A DNA stretch of 64,000 nt, taken from positions 62,001 through 126,000 of the IMG/VR virus record IMGVR_UViG_3300043570_001741. One strand, 5' to 3'. Positions 1 to 8,888 of the stretch are shown piece by piece. This DNA is from a virus. Numbering within the stretch: position 1 is the first letter of the stretch; each line of letters opens with the position of its first letter. Both the position numbers and the translations under genes were made by a program. The notes under the pieces were generated by a model. It ran no database searches. It saw only the letters and a program-made list of their open reading frames with translations, and had not been told where the DNA came from.

Positions 1-315
1 ATAGAGGGTGAAAGTTGGAAGGTAGATACAGGTTGGAAAAAATCTAAGTCGGATGAAGTTACAGATAAGTCTGGTGCAAAACATACAGCAATGTCTAGAG
101 CAAAACATTTGGCCAAAATGGCTGCAAAGAAAAATGCCAATCCAACTAAGTCAATGCGTGAAGATGCAGAACCTGTTGAGAAAGAACCTGAAGAAGCACC
201 AAAGAAAAGTCGTAAGGCTCAAATTGTTAAAGATGCTAAGAAATCTAAAACCGCATCAGCTGATAAGTTTCAATCGGAACCAGAATTAGGTTCCACTATC
301 ACTAAAAATTATTGA
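1..315 (+). CDS. C-terminal end of an unidentified protein (5' truncated)
   Basis: The reading frame is open from the first base of the window and stops at TGA 313-315, so the start lies upstream. The visible 104 residues are strongly Lys/Glu/Ala/Ser-rich with no hydrophobic stretch, like a charged disordered tail. It is followed by a TATAAATA late promoter and a structural-type gene, so a virion or assembly protein is possible. No family is recognised. Confidence 0.6.
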   Translation: MEGESWKVDTGWKKSKSDEVTDKSGAKHTAMSRAKHLAKMAAKKNANPTKSMREDAEPVEKEPEEAPKKSRKAQIVKDAKKSKTASADKFQSEPELGSTITKNY

Positions 316-327
316 GTGGTTGACAGG

Positions 328-335
328 TATAAATA
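328..335 (+). promoter_or_regulatory. T4-type late promoter (TATAAATA)
   Basis: An exact TATAAATA octamer lies 31 bases upstream of the ATG at 367, in the gap after the preceding stop codon. In T4 this octamer is the -10 element used by the gp55/gp33-modified RNA polymerase. The downstream genes are of structural and lysis type, which fits late expression, and a gp33 homologue is encoded at 49887. Confidence 0.65.
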
Positions 336-366
336 AACAATCAAATCAGACAAATAGGAGAACAAT

Positions 367-720
367 ATGTCTTTATGGGGAAATTTAGATGCCGCTAACA
401 ATGCGCCAAAGTTTGCTGGCACTGGCGGTATCGGCTTAACAGCCAACACACAACAATTATTTTCAAACACAACATTTGCTACAACAAGCACTTCTTTAGG
501 TATAGCAGGCCAAGCAACTGGTGTCTTTGGCATTAGTGTTACAGAAACAGCCAACACAGGCGGCGGCAGAGCCAACACAGCTGGCGCTCATGCTGGTTGG
601 GTAATGCGTAAAGAAGGCACTGGCGGTCGTGCTGGTCGTATTCAAACAGAAACATTGGTTGCTATGGGCTCAATGACTGGTGACTTTGCAACTGCAAACA
701 CCACTTATCCAGGTATCTAA
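367..720 (+). CDS. Gly/Thr/Ala-rich structural-type protein
   Basis: 117 residues rich in Thr, Gly, Ala and Asn with short repeats such as TANTG and a GGRAN stretch, and almost no charge until the C-terminal third. The sequence style matches small virion proteins found near the neck and tail genes of T4-like marine and freshwater phages, but no function is assigned. It has an AGGAG ribosome site and a late promoter just upstream. The stop overlaps the next start as TAATG. Confidence 0.7.
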   Translation: MSLWGNLDAANNAPKFAGTGGIGLTANTQQLFSNTTFATTSTSLGIAGQATGVFGISVTETANTGGGRANTAGAHAGWVMRKEGTGGRAGRIQTETLVAMGSMTGDFATANTTYPGI

Positions 721-1097
721 TGCGATTCTCTGAATATATCCGTGAGATGGAAATTGGTGCGGTCTCAGGGCCTGCACCAACACCAGCACTCATGGATACA
801 AATTTAGATAGTCTGAATAAGCGTTTGGATTATGATACTGATGAAAAGTTTTTATCTCCTGAGTCTGGTATACAAAGGATTCGTAGAGTGTTGCACTTGT
901 ATGGTTATGACATGCCAGCACTTTACGATGCCGATCCAGAAGGAGATGAGGTGGTACTCGACCTAGATACGGATTTAGGCGTGTACATTTTATATACTCT
1001 CACCGATGATAATGATTATGAGTTTTATGCTGAGATTGGCCATGAAAGTCGTATGCAAGAGCTTTTATCGGATGAGGGAGAACCAGAAGAAGAATAA
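720..1097 (+). CDS. Acidic hypothetical protein
   Basis: 125 residues, very acidic, ending in a run of Glu residues. The start overlaps the upstream stop (TAATG), so translation is probably coupled. The N-terminus begins with an RFSEYIRE-like helix seen at the start of many small T4-like proteins. No catalytic motif or membrane segment is visible. It sits in a late cluster between a structural-type gene and a conserved phage protein. Confidence 0.65.
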   Translation: MRFSEYIREMEIGAVSGPAPTPALMDTNLDSLNKRLDYDTDEKFLSPESGIQRIRRVLHLYGYDMPALYDADPEGDEVVLDLDTDLGVYILYTLTDDNDYEFYAEIGHESRMQELLSDEGEPEEE

Positions 1098-1490
1098 ATG
1101 TCCTTTGATGATTTGACAAATGAAAATATAATGATGTATGCAATGAAAGCTTATGATAGGCCTAATTGTATAATGAGTGAGTTTAAAGACGATTTAAAAC
1201 GATTTAATTACCTAAAGAGATTATTCCTTAGGTACCGTAAATATGATGAAATGAGAGAACAACTGGTAATAAACCATCTAGTCGTTCTCTATAACGTTTT
1301 TGGACCAGAAGTTGCAACAAGAATGTTGTTTTTCAAAATGTCAAAAGAAGACTATTCGGCACTTAAAACATACTTGATATTTTTAAGTATTATGCCAGAT
1401 AGAGTGAAAGGTATTAAAGGACATGATATCATATCTTCGGAGATTCCTGTAGACCAAAAAGTTGTGGATGTATTAAGGGATATCAAATGA
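1098..1490 (+). CDS. Conserved T4-like phage protein (DUF7207-like)
   Basis: 130 residues, mostly alpha-helical in character, starting one base after the previous stop. The central part (MSEFKDDLKRFNYLKRL, then a YRKYDEMREQL stretch) resembles a protein I recall as widely conserved in T4-like cyanophages and their relatives. Its role is unknown. The last codon overlaps the next start as ATGA. Confidence 0.75.
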   Translation: MSFDDLTNENIMMYAMKAYDRPNCIMSEFKDDLKRFNYLKRLFLRYRKYDEMREQLVINHLVVLYNVFGPEVATRMLFFKMSKEDYSALKTYLIFLSIMPDRVKGIKGHDIISSEIPVDQKVVDVLRDIK

Positions 1491-1660
1491 AACCGGTTAA
1501 AGAAGATGTTGGTGCCGGTGTACCAACAAATAATGTAAGTGGCGGCCAAGTAGCCGCTCTTGGCGTTGGCCCACAAGGTGAACCTGGCGTTAAGAAGAAA
1601 AAGAAGGGTGTTCCTTCTTTCACAACATTCATTAAGAGAAAAGCGAATGTGGCTTCTTAA
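1487..1660 (+). CDS. Small conserved phage protein, 57 aa
   Basis: Starts in an ATGA overlap with the previous gene and ends at TAA 1658-1660. The middle is Gly/Val-rich (GVGPQGEPGV), followed by a Lys cluster and a C-terminal FTTFIKRK stretch. This combination recurs in short proteins of T4-like phages next to the preceding gene family. Function is unknown. It overlaps the spanin-type gene by 14 bases. Confidence 0.65.
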   Translation: MKPVKEDVGAGVPTNNVSGGQVAALGVGPQGEPGVKKKKKGVPSFTTFIKRKANVAS

Positions 1661-2102
1661 TTGGTTACCAAATTGGATATTCTATGCGATGGGGTTAATC
1701 GGTGTATTAACCTTGGTGGTTACATATTTCATTAAGTTCTTACCAATTCCATTCGTTTACATGTACAAAACTCCATTGCAGTTGTTATCGATTGCAATGA
1801 TTGTTATTGGCACATTCATGGCTGGTGCAATATATGATAATGAAGCATGGCTTGCCCGTGTCAAAGAATTAGAAGCTCAGGTAGCTGAATCTGAAAAGAA
1901 ATCTGTCGAGAAAAATGTAGAGATAGTAGAGAAGATTGTACATAAAGAAAAAGTCATCAAAGAAAAAGGTGACGATATCATTAAGTATATTGACCGAGAA
2001 ATAGTTAAAAAAGAAGAAGTTATTAAGTACATTGAAAACTGTCCAGTACCAAAGGACATTATTGATGCACATAACGCAGCAGCTGCAATGGGTAAAAAAT
2101 GA
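1647..2102 (+). CDS. Putative inner-membrane spanin (i-spanin)
   Basis: 151 residues starting at ATG 1647; a start at 1560 would run back through the preceding gene. The N-terminus is Trp-rich, followed by two hydrophobic segments (about residues 10-28 and 38-57). A long Lys/Glu coiled coil (about 65-130) comes next, with a single Cys near the end. This is the layout of an i-spanin subunit. The next gene is an Rz1-type lipoprotein overlapping by ATGA, and a lysin and holin-like gene follow. Two membrane segments rather than one is a mild departure. Confidence 0.6.
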   Translation: MWLLNWLPNWIFYAMGLIGVLTLVVTYFIKFLPIPFVYMYKTPLQLLSIAMIVIGTFMAGAIYDNEAWLARVKELEAQVAESEKKSVEKNVEIVEKIVHKEKVIKEKGDDIIKYIDREIVKKEEVIKYIENCPVPKDIIDAHNAAAAMGKK

Positions 2103-2365
2103 AAGCTGTTATATTAACTATTACTTTTTTGTTGTCTGGTTGCACTATGTTTGTTCCTGTCAAAAGGAATTTCCCCGAAGCACCTGTTACTTTAATGGTT
2201 AAATGTCCTCAGTTAGAAACTGTACAAGGTGATAAAGTTGCTATAACGGATATGTTGAAGACTATTGTTAACAACTACCGTTTATATTACGAATGCTCTA
2301 ATCGTGTTGAAGGTTGGGGTGATTGGTACGTAGAACAAAAGAAAATATTCGATAGTGTTAAATAA
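2099..2365 (+). CDS. Putative outer-membrane spanin lipoprotein (o-spanin)
   Basis: 88 residues with a signal peptide and a LSGC lipobox ending at Cys15. The mature part is short and has two further Cys residues and a Tyr-rich helix. Start and upstream stop overlap as ATGA. A short lipoprotein directly after a coiled-coil membrane protein in a lysis cassette is the classical o-spanin position. In lysis the pair is expected to fuse inner and outer membranes. Confidence 0.65.
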   Translation: MKAVILTITFLLSGCTMFVPVKRNFPEAPVTLMVKCPQLETVQGDKVAITDMLKTIVNNYRLYYECSNRVEGWGDWYVEQKKIFDSVK

Positions 2366-2375
2366 AGGATAAGAT

Positions 2376-2639
2376 ATGAAACTAATAATTATTCCATTGA
2401 GCCTTCTATTGTTAGTTGGCTGCGCTAGTAAAGATTATGCAGTATATGTTGATGCTCAAAAGTCTATGTCTAAAGACCTAACAATCAGCGAGACCGCAAG
2501 ACTTGCCGCTTTGACAGATATGGCAAAGAATTCCGATCCAGCAGTTCGTGCTACTGGTATCATGTTACTGCAACAACTACAACAAGGTAGTAAAACTGTC
2601 ACAGTTGAACCACCTAAGAAGAATTGGTTAGGCCTTTAA
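2376..2639 (+). CDS. Small lipoprotein of the lysis cassette
   Basis: 87 residues with a clear signal peptide and a LVGCAS lipobox. The mature part is helical, has a Gln-rich stretch near its end, and ends KKNWLGL. It has a good AAGGATAAG ribosome site. Its position between the o-spanin-like gene and the endolysin suggests a role in lysis or superinfection control, but no homologue is recognised. Confidence 0.6.
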   Translation: MKLIIIPLSLLLLVGCASKDYAVYVDAQKSMSKDLTISETARLAALTDMAKNSDPAVRATGIMLLQQLQQGSKTVTVEPPKKNWLGL

Positions 2640-2648
2640 GGATACAAA

Positions 2649-3272
2649 ATGGAATTAACAGTACAACAATTAAAACAACTATTACCAAAGAATCCATATG
2701 TGGATCATTGGCACCATGCATTAGAACAGTTATTGCCTGACTATGAAATCAATACACCAGAACGTATTGCAGCCTTCATTGCTCAATGTGCTCATGAATC
2801 TGGTGGTTTCACGGCACTCAAAGAGAATTTGAATTACAAAGCCGCATCTTTACGTAAACTATTTCCAAAGTATTTCCCTGATGATGCAACAGCAAGCCAC
2901 TATGCATCACTACCAAACAAACAAGAAGCAATTGCGAACCGCATCTATGCCAGTCGCATGGGTAATGGTGATGAGGCCTCTGGTGATGGTTATCGGTTCT
3001 GTGGTCGTGGTCTGATTCAATTGACCGGCCGTGATAACTATACATTTTTTGCAGGCAGCTTAGAAATTTCTGTAGAAGAAGCAACTGAGTATTTGGCCAC
3101 ATTTGAAGGTGCCGCTCAATCAGCATGCTGGTTCTGGGAAACAAACAAACTTAATCAATGGGCAGACAAAGGTGATATTGTTACATTGACTAAGAGAATC
3201 AATGGCGGTACTATTGGACTTGAAGACCGTATCAAACATTATGAACACGCATTACATGTCTTAGGAGTTTAA
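2649..3272 (+). CDS. Endolysin, glycoside hydrolase family 19
   Basis: 207 residues spanning a complete GH19 (chitinase/lysozyme-like) domain. Visible signatures are CAHESGGF with the probable catalytic Glu50, the tract NRIYASRMGN, and the GYRFCGRGLIQLTGR motif that lines the active site. There is no signal peptide, so release needs a holin. Phage GH19 enzymes cleave peptidoglycan glycan strands. Spanin-type genes precede it and the holin-like gene starts two bases after its stop. Confidence 0.9.
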   Translation: MELTVQQLKQLLPKNPYVDHWHHALEQLLPDYEINTPERIAAFIAQCAHESGGFTALKENLNYKAASLRKLFPKYFPDDATASHYASLPNKQEAIANRIYASRMGNGDEASGDGYRFCGRGLIQLTGRDNYTFFAGSLEISVEEATEYLATFEGAAQSACWFWETNKLNQWADKGDIVTLTKRINGGTIGLEDRIKHYEHALHVLGV

Positions 3273-3273
3273 G

Positions 3274-3798
3274 ATGGCCAAAGAAGTTAAAGAAGTAAAG
3301 AAAAAAGACGAAGATTGGATGACCAAAAAGTGGCGTCCAATGATGGCGATGATGTACATGGTATGCTGTCTTTTCGACTTTGCTTTATTTCCAATCATGT
3401 TCACAGTTGTTCAGTTCTGGGAAGTTCAGGCTGCTAATGATGCATTCAGACAATGGGTTCCAATTACATTGCAAGGCGGTGGATTGTTTCACGTTGCAAT
3501 GGGTGCCGTATTAGGTGTTTCAGCATATGGTCGTACACAAGAAAAGGTTGCAGGTGCAGCAAATGTTTCAACCGGTTTACCAACAGGCGGAGTTTCAACA
3601 CCTACACTATCTTCAGCAGTACCAATGCAAACCAGTTTTAACGCACCAATGCAGTCAAATGCTTACGCACCATCATTTGGCACACCAACAGGTTTCAACG
3701 GAACTTCACAACAAGATTTCAATCAACAACCAATCTCAGTAACAGTAGGCTTTGGCGGTAAAATGGCGCCACCAGCTGCACCTCAACCATTACTCTAA
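3274..3798 (+). CDS. Holin-like membrane protein
   Basis: 174 residues. The N-terminal half carries a Lys/Asp-rich tail, a WRPMMAMMYMVCCLFDF hydrophobic segment and two further hydrophobic segments up to about residue 90, including GGLFHVAMGAVLGVSAYGR. This resembles three-transmembrane phage holins. The C-terminal half is low-complexity, rich in Thr, Ser, Pro and Gln, and probably disordered. It follows the endolysin immediately, the usual holin location. Confidence 0.65.
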   Translation: MAKEVKEVKKKDEDWMTKKWRPMMAMMYMVCCLFDFALFPIMFTVVQFWEVQAANDAFRQWVPITLQGGGLFHVAMGAVLGVSAYGRTQEKVAGAANVSTGLPTGGVSTPTLSSAVPMQTSFNAPMQSNAYAPSFGTPTGFNGTSQQDFNQQPISVTVGFGGKMAPPAAPQPLL

Positions 3799-3807
3799 GG
3801 AACTATT

Positions 3808-4017
3808 ATGAAAAAAATTATATTTGTAGCAGGTTTATGTTTGGCATTATCAGGTCAGGCAATGGCTGAAGGTGAGACAAAGAAAGTTTGCGTTGACGTT
3901 AAAGACAAAGCAGGTAAGGTTGTCAATGACGCCAAAACAGGTAAACCAAAACAGTCTTGCAAAGAAATGAAAGTCCATAAGAAGTTGGAAGGTACTAAAG
4001 TGCCTGAGAAGAAGTAA
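3808..4017 (+). CDS. Small secreted basic protein
   Basis: 69 residues with a typical signal peptide (MKKIIFVAGLCLALSGQAMA), probably cleaved before Glu21. The mature part is Lys-rich with two Cys residues that could form a disulfide in the periplasm. It has an AAGGAA ribosome site and lies at the end of the lysis cassette. Function is unknown. The stop overlaps the next start as TAATG. Confidence 0.6.
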   Translation: MKKIIFVAGLCLALSGQAMAEGETKKVCVDVKDKAGKVVNDAKTGKPKQSCKEMKVHKKLEGTKVPEKK

Positions 4018-4451
4018 TGTCTGACCAAGAGCTTGTTGACTTAAAGGTAGATGCTGGTGTTTTAAAGACCCAAGTATCGACAATAATCATCCTTTGTGAT
4101 AAGATGGACAAAGTTATTGAAAAGTTAGCTAACGCTCAAGAAAAGATTGTCGAACAAATTTATACCGATATGAGAAAACGAGAAGATGAAAAGGACGCTG
4201 ATGTGAAAGAATTACATTCACGAATTACCACAATCAGCCGTGAGTTATCTGATAAGGTAGAATTAACTGAGCGTAGGATTATGGATGAAATCAAATGCCT
4301 ACGCAACGACATTGCCGAACACAACAAGAAAGAAGATTCTGAACTGAAGAAGATTCTCGAATGGAAATGGATGGCTGCAGGTGGTATAGTGGCACTTGCG
4401 TGGTTGTTCTCACATGTTAACCTAGATATGCTCGGCAAATTAGTTAATTAA
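4017..4451 (+). CDS. Coiled-coil protein with C-terminal membrane anchor
   Basis: 144 residues. Heptad-like Lys/Glu-rich helices fill residues 1-115, followed by one hydrophobic segment (WMAAGGIVALAWLF) near the C-terminus. The arrangement resembles XhlA/hemolysin-type accessory proteins of phage lysis cassettes and small conserved T4-like membrane proteins. It is the last gene before the primase promoter. Confidence 0.6.
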   Translation: MSDQELVDLKVDAGVLKTQVSTIIILCDKMDKVIEKLANAQEKIVEQIYTDMRKREDEKDADVKELHSRITTISRELSDKVELTERRIMDEIKCLRNDIAEHNKKEDSELKKILEWKWMAAGGIVALAWLFSHVNLDMLGKLVN

Positions 4452-4453
4452 AC

Positions 4454-4482
4454 TTGACAAACACCTTCGAGTGTGTTATATT
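4454..4482 (+). promoter_or_regulatory. Sigma70-type promoter for primase
   Basis: TTGACA at 4454-4459, a 17-base spacer and TATATT at 4477-4482 form a near-consensus promoter. The primase ATG at 4491 is only 8 bases after the -10 box, so the transcript should start at or beside the start codon. There is no room for a Shine-Dalgarno site. This promoter lacks the GTTG-N8-CAAC palindrome seen at other early promoters of the window. Confidence 0.75.
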
Positions 4483-4490
4483 ATGAGTCT

Positions 4491-5522
4491 ATGTCAATAT
4501 CTACAGATTCAAAATATATCAAACTGGTGTCTTCCCGCTTGCGTAACTTCAAGCAGAAAGATGCCTATCTATGGAACTTCTCTTGCCCTATTTGTGGTGA
4601 CAGCCAAAAGAACAAATTAAAGGCAAGAGGGTATGTGTTCAAAAAAGGCAATGATTTATTCTATCGTTGCCACAACTGTGGTTCTGGAGTAAATCTTGCC
4701 AACCTTCTCAAGCATGTCGATTCAGCCTTGCACAAAGAGTACGTTCTTGAAAGATACAAATCAGGAGAATCGGGAGCGACACGCCTTCTACCAGAAGCGA
4801 TTTCAGTCCCATCTCCAAGATTTGGAAAAGTCGAGAGAGTTCGTACCTACGAAAAGGCAGAATATTGTGACCGCCTTCAAAGTGGACATTTTTGTTTAGA
4901 GTATCTCCAACGCAGGCAGATACCTGAGAAGTATTACAAATCGTTACTATTTACTAATAAGTACAGACAATTTGTAATTGAGGCATTTCCTACGAATGAT
5001 AAAGATATTGTAGATGATGCTCGTCTGGTCATTCCCTTCTATGACCAATACAATGAACTGATTGCTCTATCTGGTCGTGCATTAGAAAATTCTAGTGACA
5101 AACTACGATATGTGACAGTTAGAACCAATGATAGTACAGACAAACTTATCTATGGTTTGGATAGAGTCGACCTAACCAAACCAGTTAAGATTGTAGAAGG
5201 TCCTATCGATTCCCTTTTCCTTAATAACTGTGTTGCCTCTGGTGATTCAAGTCTAGCTATTGCTGCTAAATTTGTTGATGCAGAACAAAAAATATTATTA
5301 TTTGATAATGAACCTCGAAATAAAGAGATTGTGAAGTTAATGCAAGATGCAATCAAATTAGGTCACAATGTTGTCATTTGGCCTAATACTATGAATGGCA
5401 AGGATATTAATGAGATGGTGATGAATGGCATTTCGGTGGATGAAATAGAAAGTATTATAAGTAGTAACACCTTCACAGGTCTTGAGGCGCAAGCCAAATT
5501 TACATTTTGGAAGAAAATATGA
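4491..5522 (+). CDS. 61: DNA primase, T4 gp61 type
   Basis: 343 residues. A CPIC...CHNC zinc-binding motif (Cys32, Cys35, Cys60, Cys63) near the N-terminus is followed by a Toprim-type catalytic core with EGPID and LFDNEPRN motifs. The first 70 residues follow T4 gp61 closely. It makes RNA primers on the lagging strand together with a gp41-type helicase. The start at 4491 fits the promoter and the conserved N-terminus; an upstream in-frame ATG at 4473 lies inside the promoter. The stop overlaps thyX as ATGA. Confidence 0.9.
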   Translation: MSISTDSKYIKLVSSRLRNFKQKDAYLWNFSCPICGDSQKNKLKARGYVFKKGNDLFYRCHNCGSGVNLANLLKHVDSALHKEYVLERYKSGESGATRLLPEAISVPSPRFGKVERVRTYEKAEYCDRLQSGHFCLEYLQRRQIPEKYYKSLLFTNKYRQFVIEAFPTNDKDIVDDARLVIPFYDQYNELIALSGRALENSSDKLRYVTVRTNDSTDKLIYGLDRVDLTKPVKIVEGPIDSLFLNNCVASGDSSLAIAAKFVDAEQKILLFDNEPRNKEIVKLMQDAIKLGHNVVIWPNTMNGKDINEMVMNGISVDEIESIISSNTFTGLEAQAKFTFWKKI

Positions 5523-6199
5523 AGATAGAATTGATTAGTTATTCTCAACGTCCAGCTGGAGTTGACCACGATGATACGTTAACAGATTTGGTAGCATACT
5601 GTGCAAGGGTCTCAAACCCAAGTAATCAGAACAATAAAGATACCGCTGAGAAGTTGATTCGCTATTTGGTCAATAACCAACATTGGTCGCCACTTGAGAT
5701 GGTGAGTATGTGTTTAGAAATCGAAACTACACGGGATATTGCAAGGCAAATGCTGAGACACAGGTCATTTTCATTCCAAGAATATAGTCAACGATATGCT
5801 GACCCTACAAAGGACTTGGAATTTGTAACAAGAGATGCTCGCAAACAAGATAATAAAAATAGACAAAACAGCATAGACTTAGACATTCAAAATAACGATT
5901 CGGATAGGTTCCTACAATATCAATGGGAACGTATGCAAGAAAATGTTATTAAACAATCTCAAAATGCTTACGAATGGGCAATAGTAAAAGGTATTGCCAA
6001 AGAGCAGGCTCGTGCAGTATTACCAGAAGGCCTGACTGTTTCACGTTTGTATATGAACGGAACTTTGCGTTCTTGGATTCACTATATACAACTCCGTTCC
6101 GCTAACGGCACACAAAAAGAACACATGGACATAGCACTCAAATGTGCAGAAGTAATTGCCAAAGTATTTCCGATGGCAAATGAGTATATCACAAAATAA
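5519..6199 (+). CDS. thyX: Flavin-dependent thymidylate synthase ThyX
   Basis: 226 residues. The diagnostic RHRx7S signature is present at residues 80-90 (RHRSFSFQEYS), followed by QRY. ThyX makes dTMP from dUMP with FAD, NADPH and methylene-tetrahydrofolate. It differs from T4, which uses a ThyA-type Td. The start is the ATG overlapping the primase stop. It lies directly upstream of nrdA in a dNTP-synthesis operon. Confidence 0.93.
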   Translation: MKIELISYSQRPAGVDHDDTLTDLVAYCARVSNPSNQNNKDTAEKLIRYLVNNQHWSPLEMVSMCLEIETTRDIARQMLRHRSFSFQEYSQRYADPTKDLEFVTRDARKQDNKNRQNSIDLDIQNNDSDRFLQYQWERMQENVIKQSQNAYEWAIVKGIAKEQARAVLPEGLTVSRLYMNGTLRSWIHYIQLRSANGTQKEHMDIALKCAEVIAKVFPMANEYITK

Positions 6200-6216
6200 T
6201 AATAATTGGAGTAATA

Positions 6217-8007
6217 ATGAATATCATTCATGGTATTAAGGTAGACTATTCTCGGGACAATTTGTTCGATGAATTGGGTCATAAAAGATTAAAAGAAAGC
6301 TACATGAAGGAGGATGAGGTATCACCACAAGAAAGGTTTGCTTATGTTTCAAAATCGTTTGGGTCTAACGAAGCACATGCACAACGTTTGTATGAGTATT
6401 CTAGTAAGCATTGGCTTTCCTATTCTACACCTGTGCTCAGTTTTGGGCGTTCTAAGCGTGGCTTGCCTATATCATGTTTCTTACCTTATCTACACGATAG
6501 TGCAGAAGGCCTTGTCGATTGTTTGGCGGAAGTAAATTGGCTCAGTATGCTGGGCGGAGGAGTTGGAATTGGAATTGGAATCAGGTCTACAGATGATAAA
6601 AGCGTTGGCGTTATGCCTCATCTTCGCACTTATGACGCTAGTAGTTTGGCATACAGACAGGGGAGGACGAGGAGGGGGTCTTATGCTGCTTATCTTGATG
6701 TTTCTCATCCCGATATTCTTATCTTTTTAGAGATGCGTAAGCCGACTGGTGATCCCAATATGCGATGTATGAACCTACATCATGGTATCAATATTACTGA
6801 TGACTTCATGCAAATCGTTGAGAGGTGTATGCTAGATAAAGATGCTGATGATTCATGGGAACTAAAAGACCCTAACAACAATGAGGTGCGTGAAGTTGTA
6901 TCAGCCAAAGACCTTTGGCAACGTATCTTAGAAATGCGTATGCATACTGGTGAACCTTACTTACACTTCATTGATGCAAGTAATCGTGCCATGCCTGAGT
7001 TTCAAAAGAAACTAGGCCTAAGTATTAAACAATCGAATTTGTGTAGTGAAATTATATTACCGACTGATAAAGACCGTACTGCTGTATGTTGCTTATCGTC
7101 ACTAAATTTGGAGTATTATGATGATTGGAAATCTGACAAACTTTTTCTTCGGGACGTTGCTGAGATGCTTGATAACGTTCTCCAGTATTTCATTGATAAT
7201 GCTCCTGACAGCATATCAAGAGCAAAATATTCAGCTAGCCGTGAACGCTCTATTGGTATTGGCGCCCTCGGCTATCATGCTTATCTACAGAAGAATTCAA
7301 TCCCGTGGGAATCAGCATTGGCAACAGGCCGAAACATTCAAATCTTCAAATACATAAGAGAACAATTAGATGATGCAAATATCCAATTGGGTACCGAAAG
7401 AGGCGAAGCACCCGATGCGGCAGGTACTGGACGGCGTTTCTCTCATATGCTTGCTATTGCTCCTAACGCTTCTTCTTCTATTATTATGGGTAATACTTCT
7501 CCCTCTATTGAGCCCTTACGTGCGAATGCGTATAGACAAGATACTCTCAGCGGTTCTTCCTTGAATAAGAACAAGTGGCTTGATAGAATCATCAAGGGAC
7601 TTACGCAAACTCAAAATGAGTACAATGATATCTGGTCATCTATCATTGCGAATGATGGCTCTGTACAACATTTAACTTGGTTGTCAGATTGGGAGAAAGA
7701 TGTATTCAAAACCTCAATGGAAATTGACCAACGATGGGTTATTCAACATGCAGCTGATAGACAACAGTATATTGACCAGGCTCAATCATTGAACCTATTC
7801 TTTAGACCTGATGTGAACGTAAAGTATCTACATGCAGTACATTTTCAAGCATGGAAACAAGGCCTGAAAACACTATACTATTGCCGTAGTGAGAAGTTGG
7901 CCAAGGCAGATAAAGTGTCGAAGCGTATTGAACGCCAAGTTATTGAAGAAATTGACTTGAAAGCTCTTGCGGCCGATGATTCAGTTTGTTTGGCTTGTGA
8001 GGGATAA
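6217..8007 (+). CDS. nrdA: Ribonucleotide reductase class Ia alpha subunit
   Basis: 596 residues, clearly shorter than the roughly 750 of E. coli or T4 NrdA; there is no N-terminal ATP-cone, so dATP feedback control may be absent. Catalytic residues are visible: redox Cys87 in PISCF, NLCSE with Cys276 and Glu278, the second redox Cys at 291/292, the YY pair near the end, and a C-terminal CLACEG relay pair. It reduces ribonucleotides to dNTP precursors. The thioredoxin and NrdB genes follow. Confidence 0.95.
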   Translation: MNIIHGIKVDYSRDNLFDELGHKRLKESYMKEDEVSPQERFAYVSKSFGSNEAHAQRLYEYSSKHWLSYSTPVLSFGRSKRGLPISCFLPYLHDSAEGLVDCLAEVNWLSMLGGGVGIGIGIRSTDDKSVGVMPHLRTYDASSLAYRQGRTRRGSYAAYLDVSHPDILIFLEMRKPTGDPNMRCMNLHHGINITDDFMQIVERCMLDKDADDSWELKDPNNNEVREVVSAKDLWQRILEMRMHTGEPYLHFIDASNRAMPEFQKKLGLSIKQSNLCSEIILPTDKDRTAVCCLSSLNLEYYDDWKSDKLFLRDVAEMLDNVLQYFIDNAPDSISRAKYSASRERSIGIGALGYHAYLQKNSIPWESALATGRNIQIFKYIREQLDDANIQLGTERGEAPDAAGTGRRFSHMLAIAPNASSSIIMGNTSPSIEPLRANAYRQDTLSGSSLNKNKWLDRIIKGLTQTQNEYNDIWSSIIANDGSVQHLTWLSDWEKDVFKTSMEIDQRWVIQHAADRQQYIDQAQSLNLFFRPDVNVKYLHAVHFQAWKQGLKTLYYCRSEKLAKADKVSKRIERQVIEEIDLKALAADDSVCLACEG

Positions 8008-8646
8008 ATGTCTCACATTATTGCAAATTTACCACCGGTAAAGTGTTTTGTGCATAAAGAATTCTTATATGATTTTGAAAAAGGATTTGGTGAACTTGTT
8101 CCTTGCTGGTGGGTAAGTATTAAATCTCTGAGAGGACAAGCCTTTCGTATTGAATCATATTTAAATGAATATGGTGCTTTGTATGATAAATTGCCAATTA
8201 GTGCATACTGTTGGAAACCAATTGAAGGCGAACCGTTACCATTAGATTGTCTGCAATTATGGGATTGTTTAAGTTATGATATTACTGTATTGAAGAAAGC
8301 ACAACTTCAATCTATGAAATGTAAATTTAAACTAAAGACAGGAGACTGGATGTACGGTGAATATATGTTCACAATAGATTCAGCTCATCCAGATTTTAAT
8401 GTTATAGATACTGGCTTCTCTGAAGATGTTGAGGACCATAAGTCATATAACTTTATTAAATGTGACAATGGACAATTTGCGTGTCAACCAAATAATAGAA
8501 TGATTGTATTTGAACCTTCAAGTAATCCTAAAGAATTAAAATATCCAGACTTTAAAGTATCAACCAAAAAATGGTCTGTTGAAACCGAAGCCAAATGGTC
8601 TCTCGGTGACACAGACACTTACATGTATGAAAGAAAAGAAAAATGA
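8008..8646 (+). CDS. Conserved phage protein between nrdA and thioredoxin
   Basis: 212 residues rich in Trp, Tyr and acidic residues with no recognised motif. It starts right after the nrdA stop (TAAATG) and overlaps the thioredoxin start by ATGA, so it is co-translated with the reductase genes. The composition suggests a compact soluble beta-rich protein. The context hints at a role in nucleotide metabolism, but nothing in the sequence proves it. Confidence 0.7.
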   Translation: MSHIIANLPPVKCFVHKEFLYDFEKGFGELVPCWWVSIKSLRGQAFRIESYLNEYGALYDKLPISAYCWKPIEGEPLPLDCLQLWDCLSYDITVLKKAQLQSMKCKFKLKTGDWMYGEYMFTIDSAHPDFNVIDTGFSEDVEDHKSYNFIKCDNGQFACQPNNRMIVFEPSSNPKELKYPDFKVSTKKWSVETEAKWSLGDTDTYMYERKEK

Positions 8647-8888
8647 AAAAAGTAATAAGATTTACCGCCTCATGGTGCCAACCATGTAAAATGTTGGCTA
8701 AAACATTAGAAGATGTACAGACCAACTTACCAATTGAAATTGTCGATATTGATAAAGATTCTGATGTTGCAATCGAATATGGCATTCGTGGTGTGCCAAC
8801 ATTGGTTATGGTTGAAGATGGTACGATATTGAAACGCTTAGTTGGTATGCAGAACACAAAACAATTACAGGAATGGTTCAATGATTAA
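8643..8888 (+). CDS. Thioredoxin/glutaredoxin-type electron donor
   Basis: 81 residues with a thioredoxin fold signature: the active site WCQPCK near residue 11, the cis-Pro motif GVPTLV near residue 53, and a conserved final helix. It is shorter than bacterial thioredoxin (about 105 residues), as is common in phages. It lies between nrdA and nrdB and should reduce the C-terminal Cys pair of NrdA. Confidence 0.9.
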   Translation: MKKVIRFTASWCQPCKMLAKTLEDVQTNLPIEIVDIDKDSDVAIEYGIRGVPTLVMVEDGTILKRLVGMQNTKQLQEWFND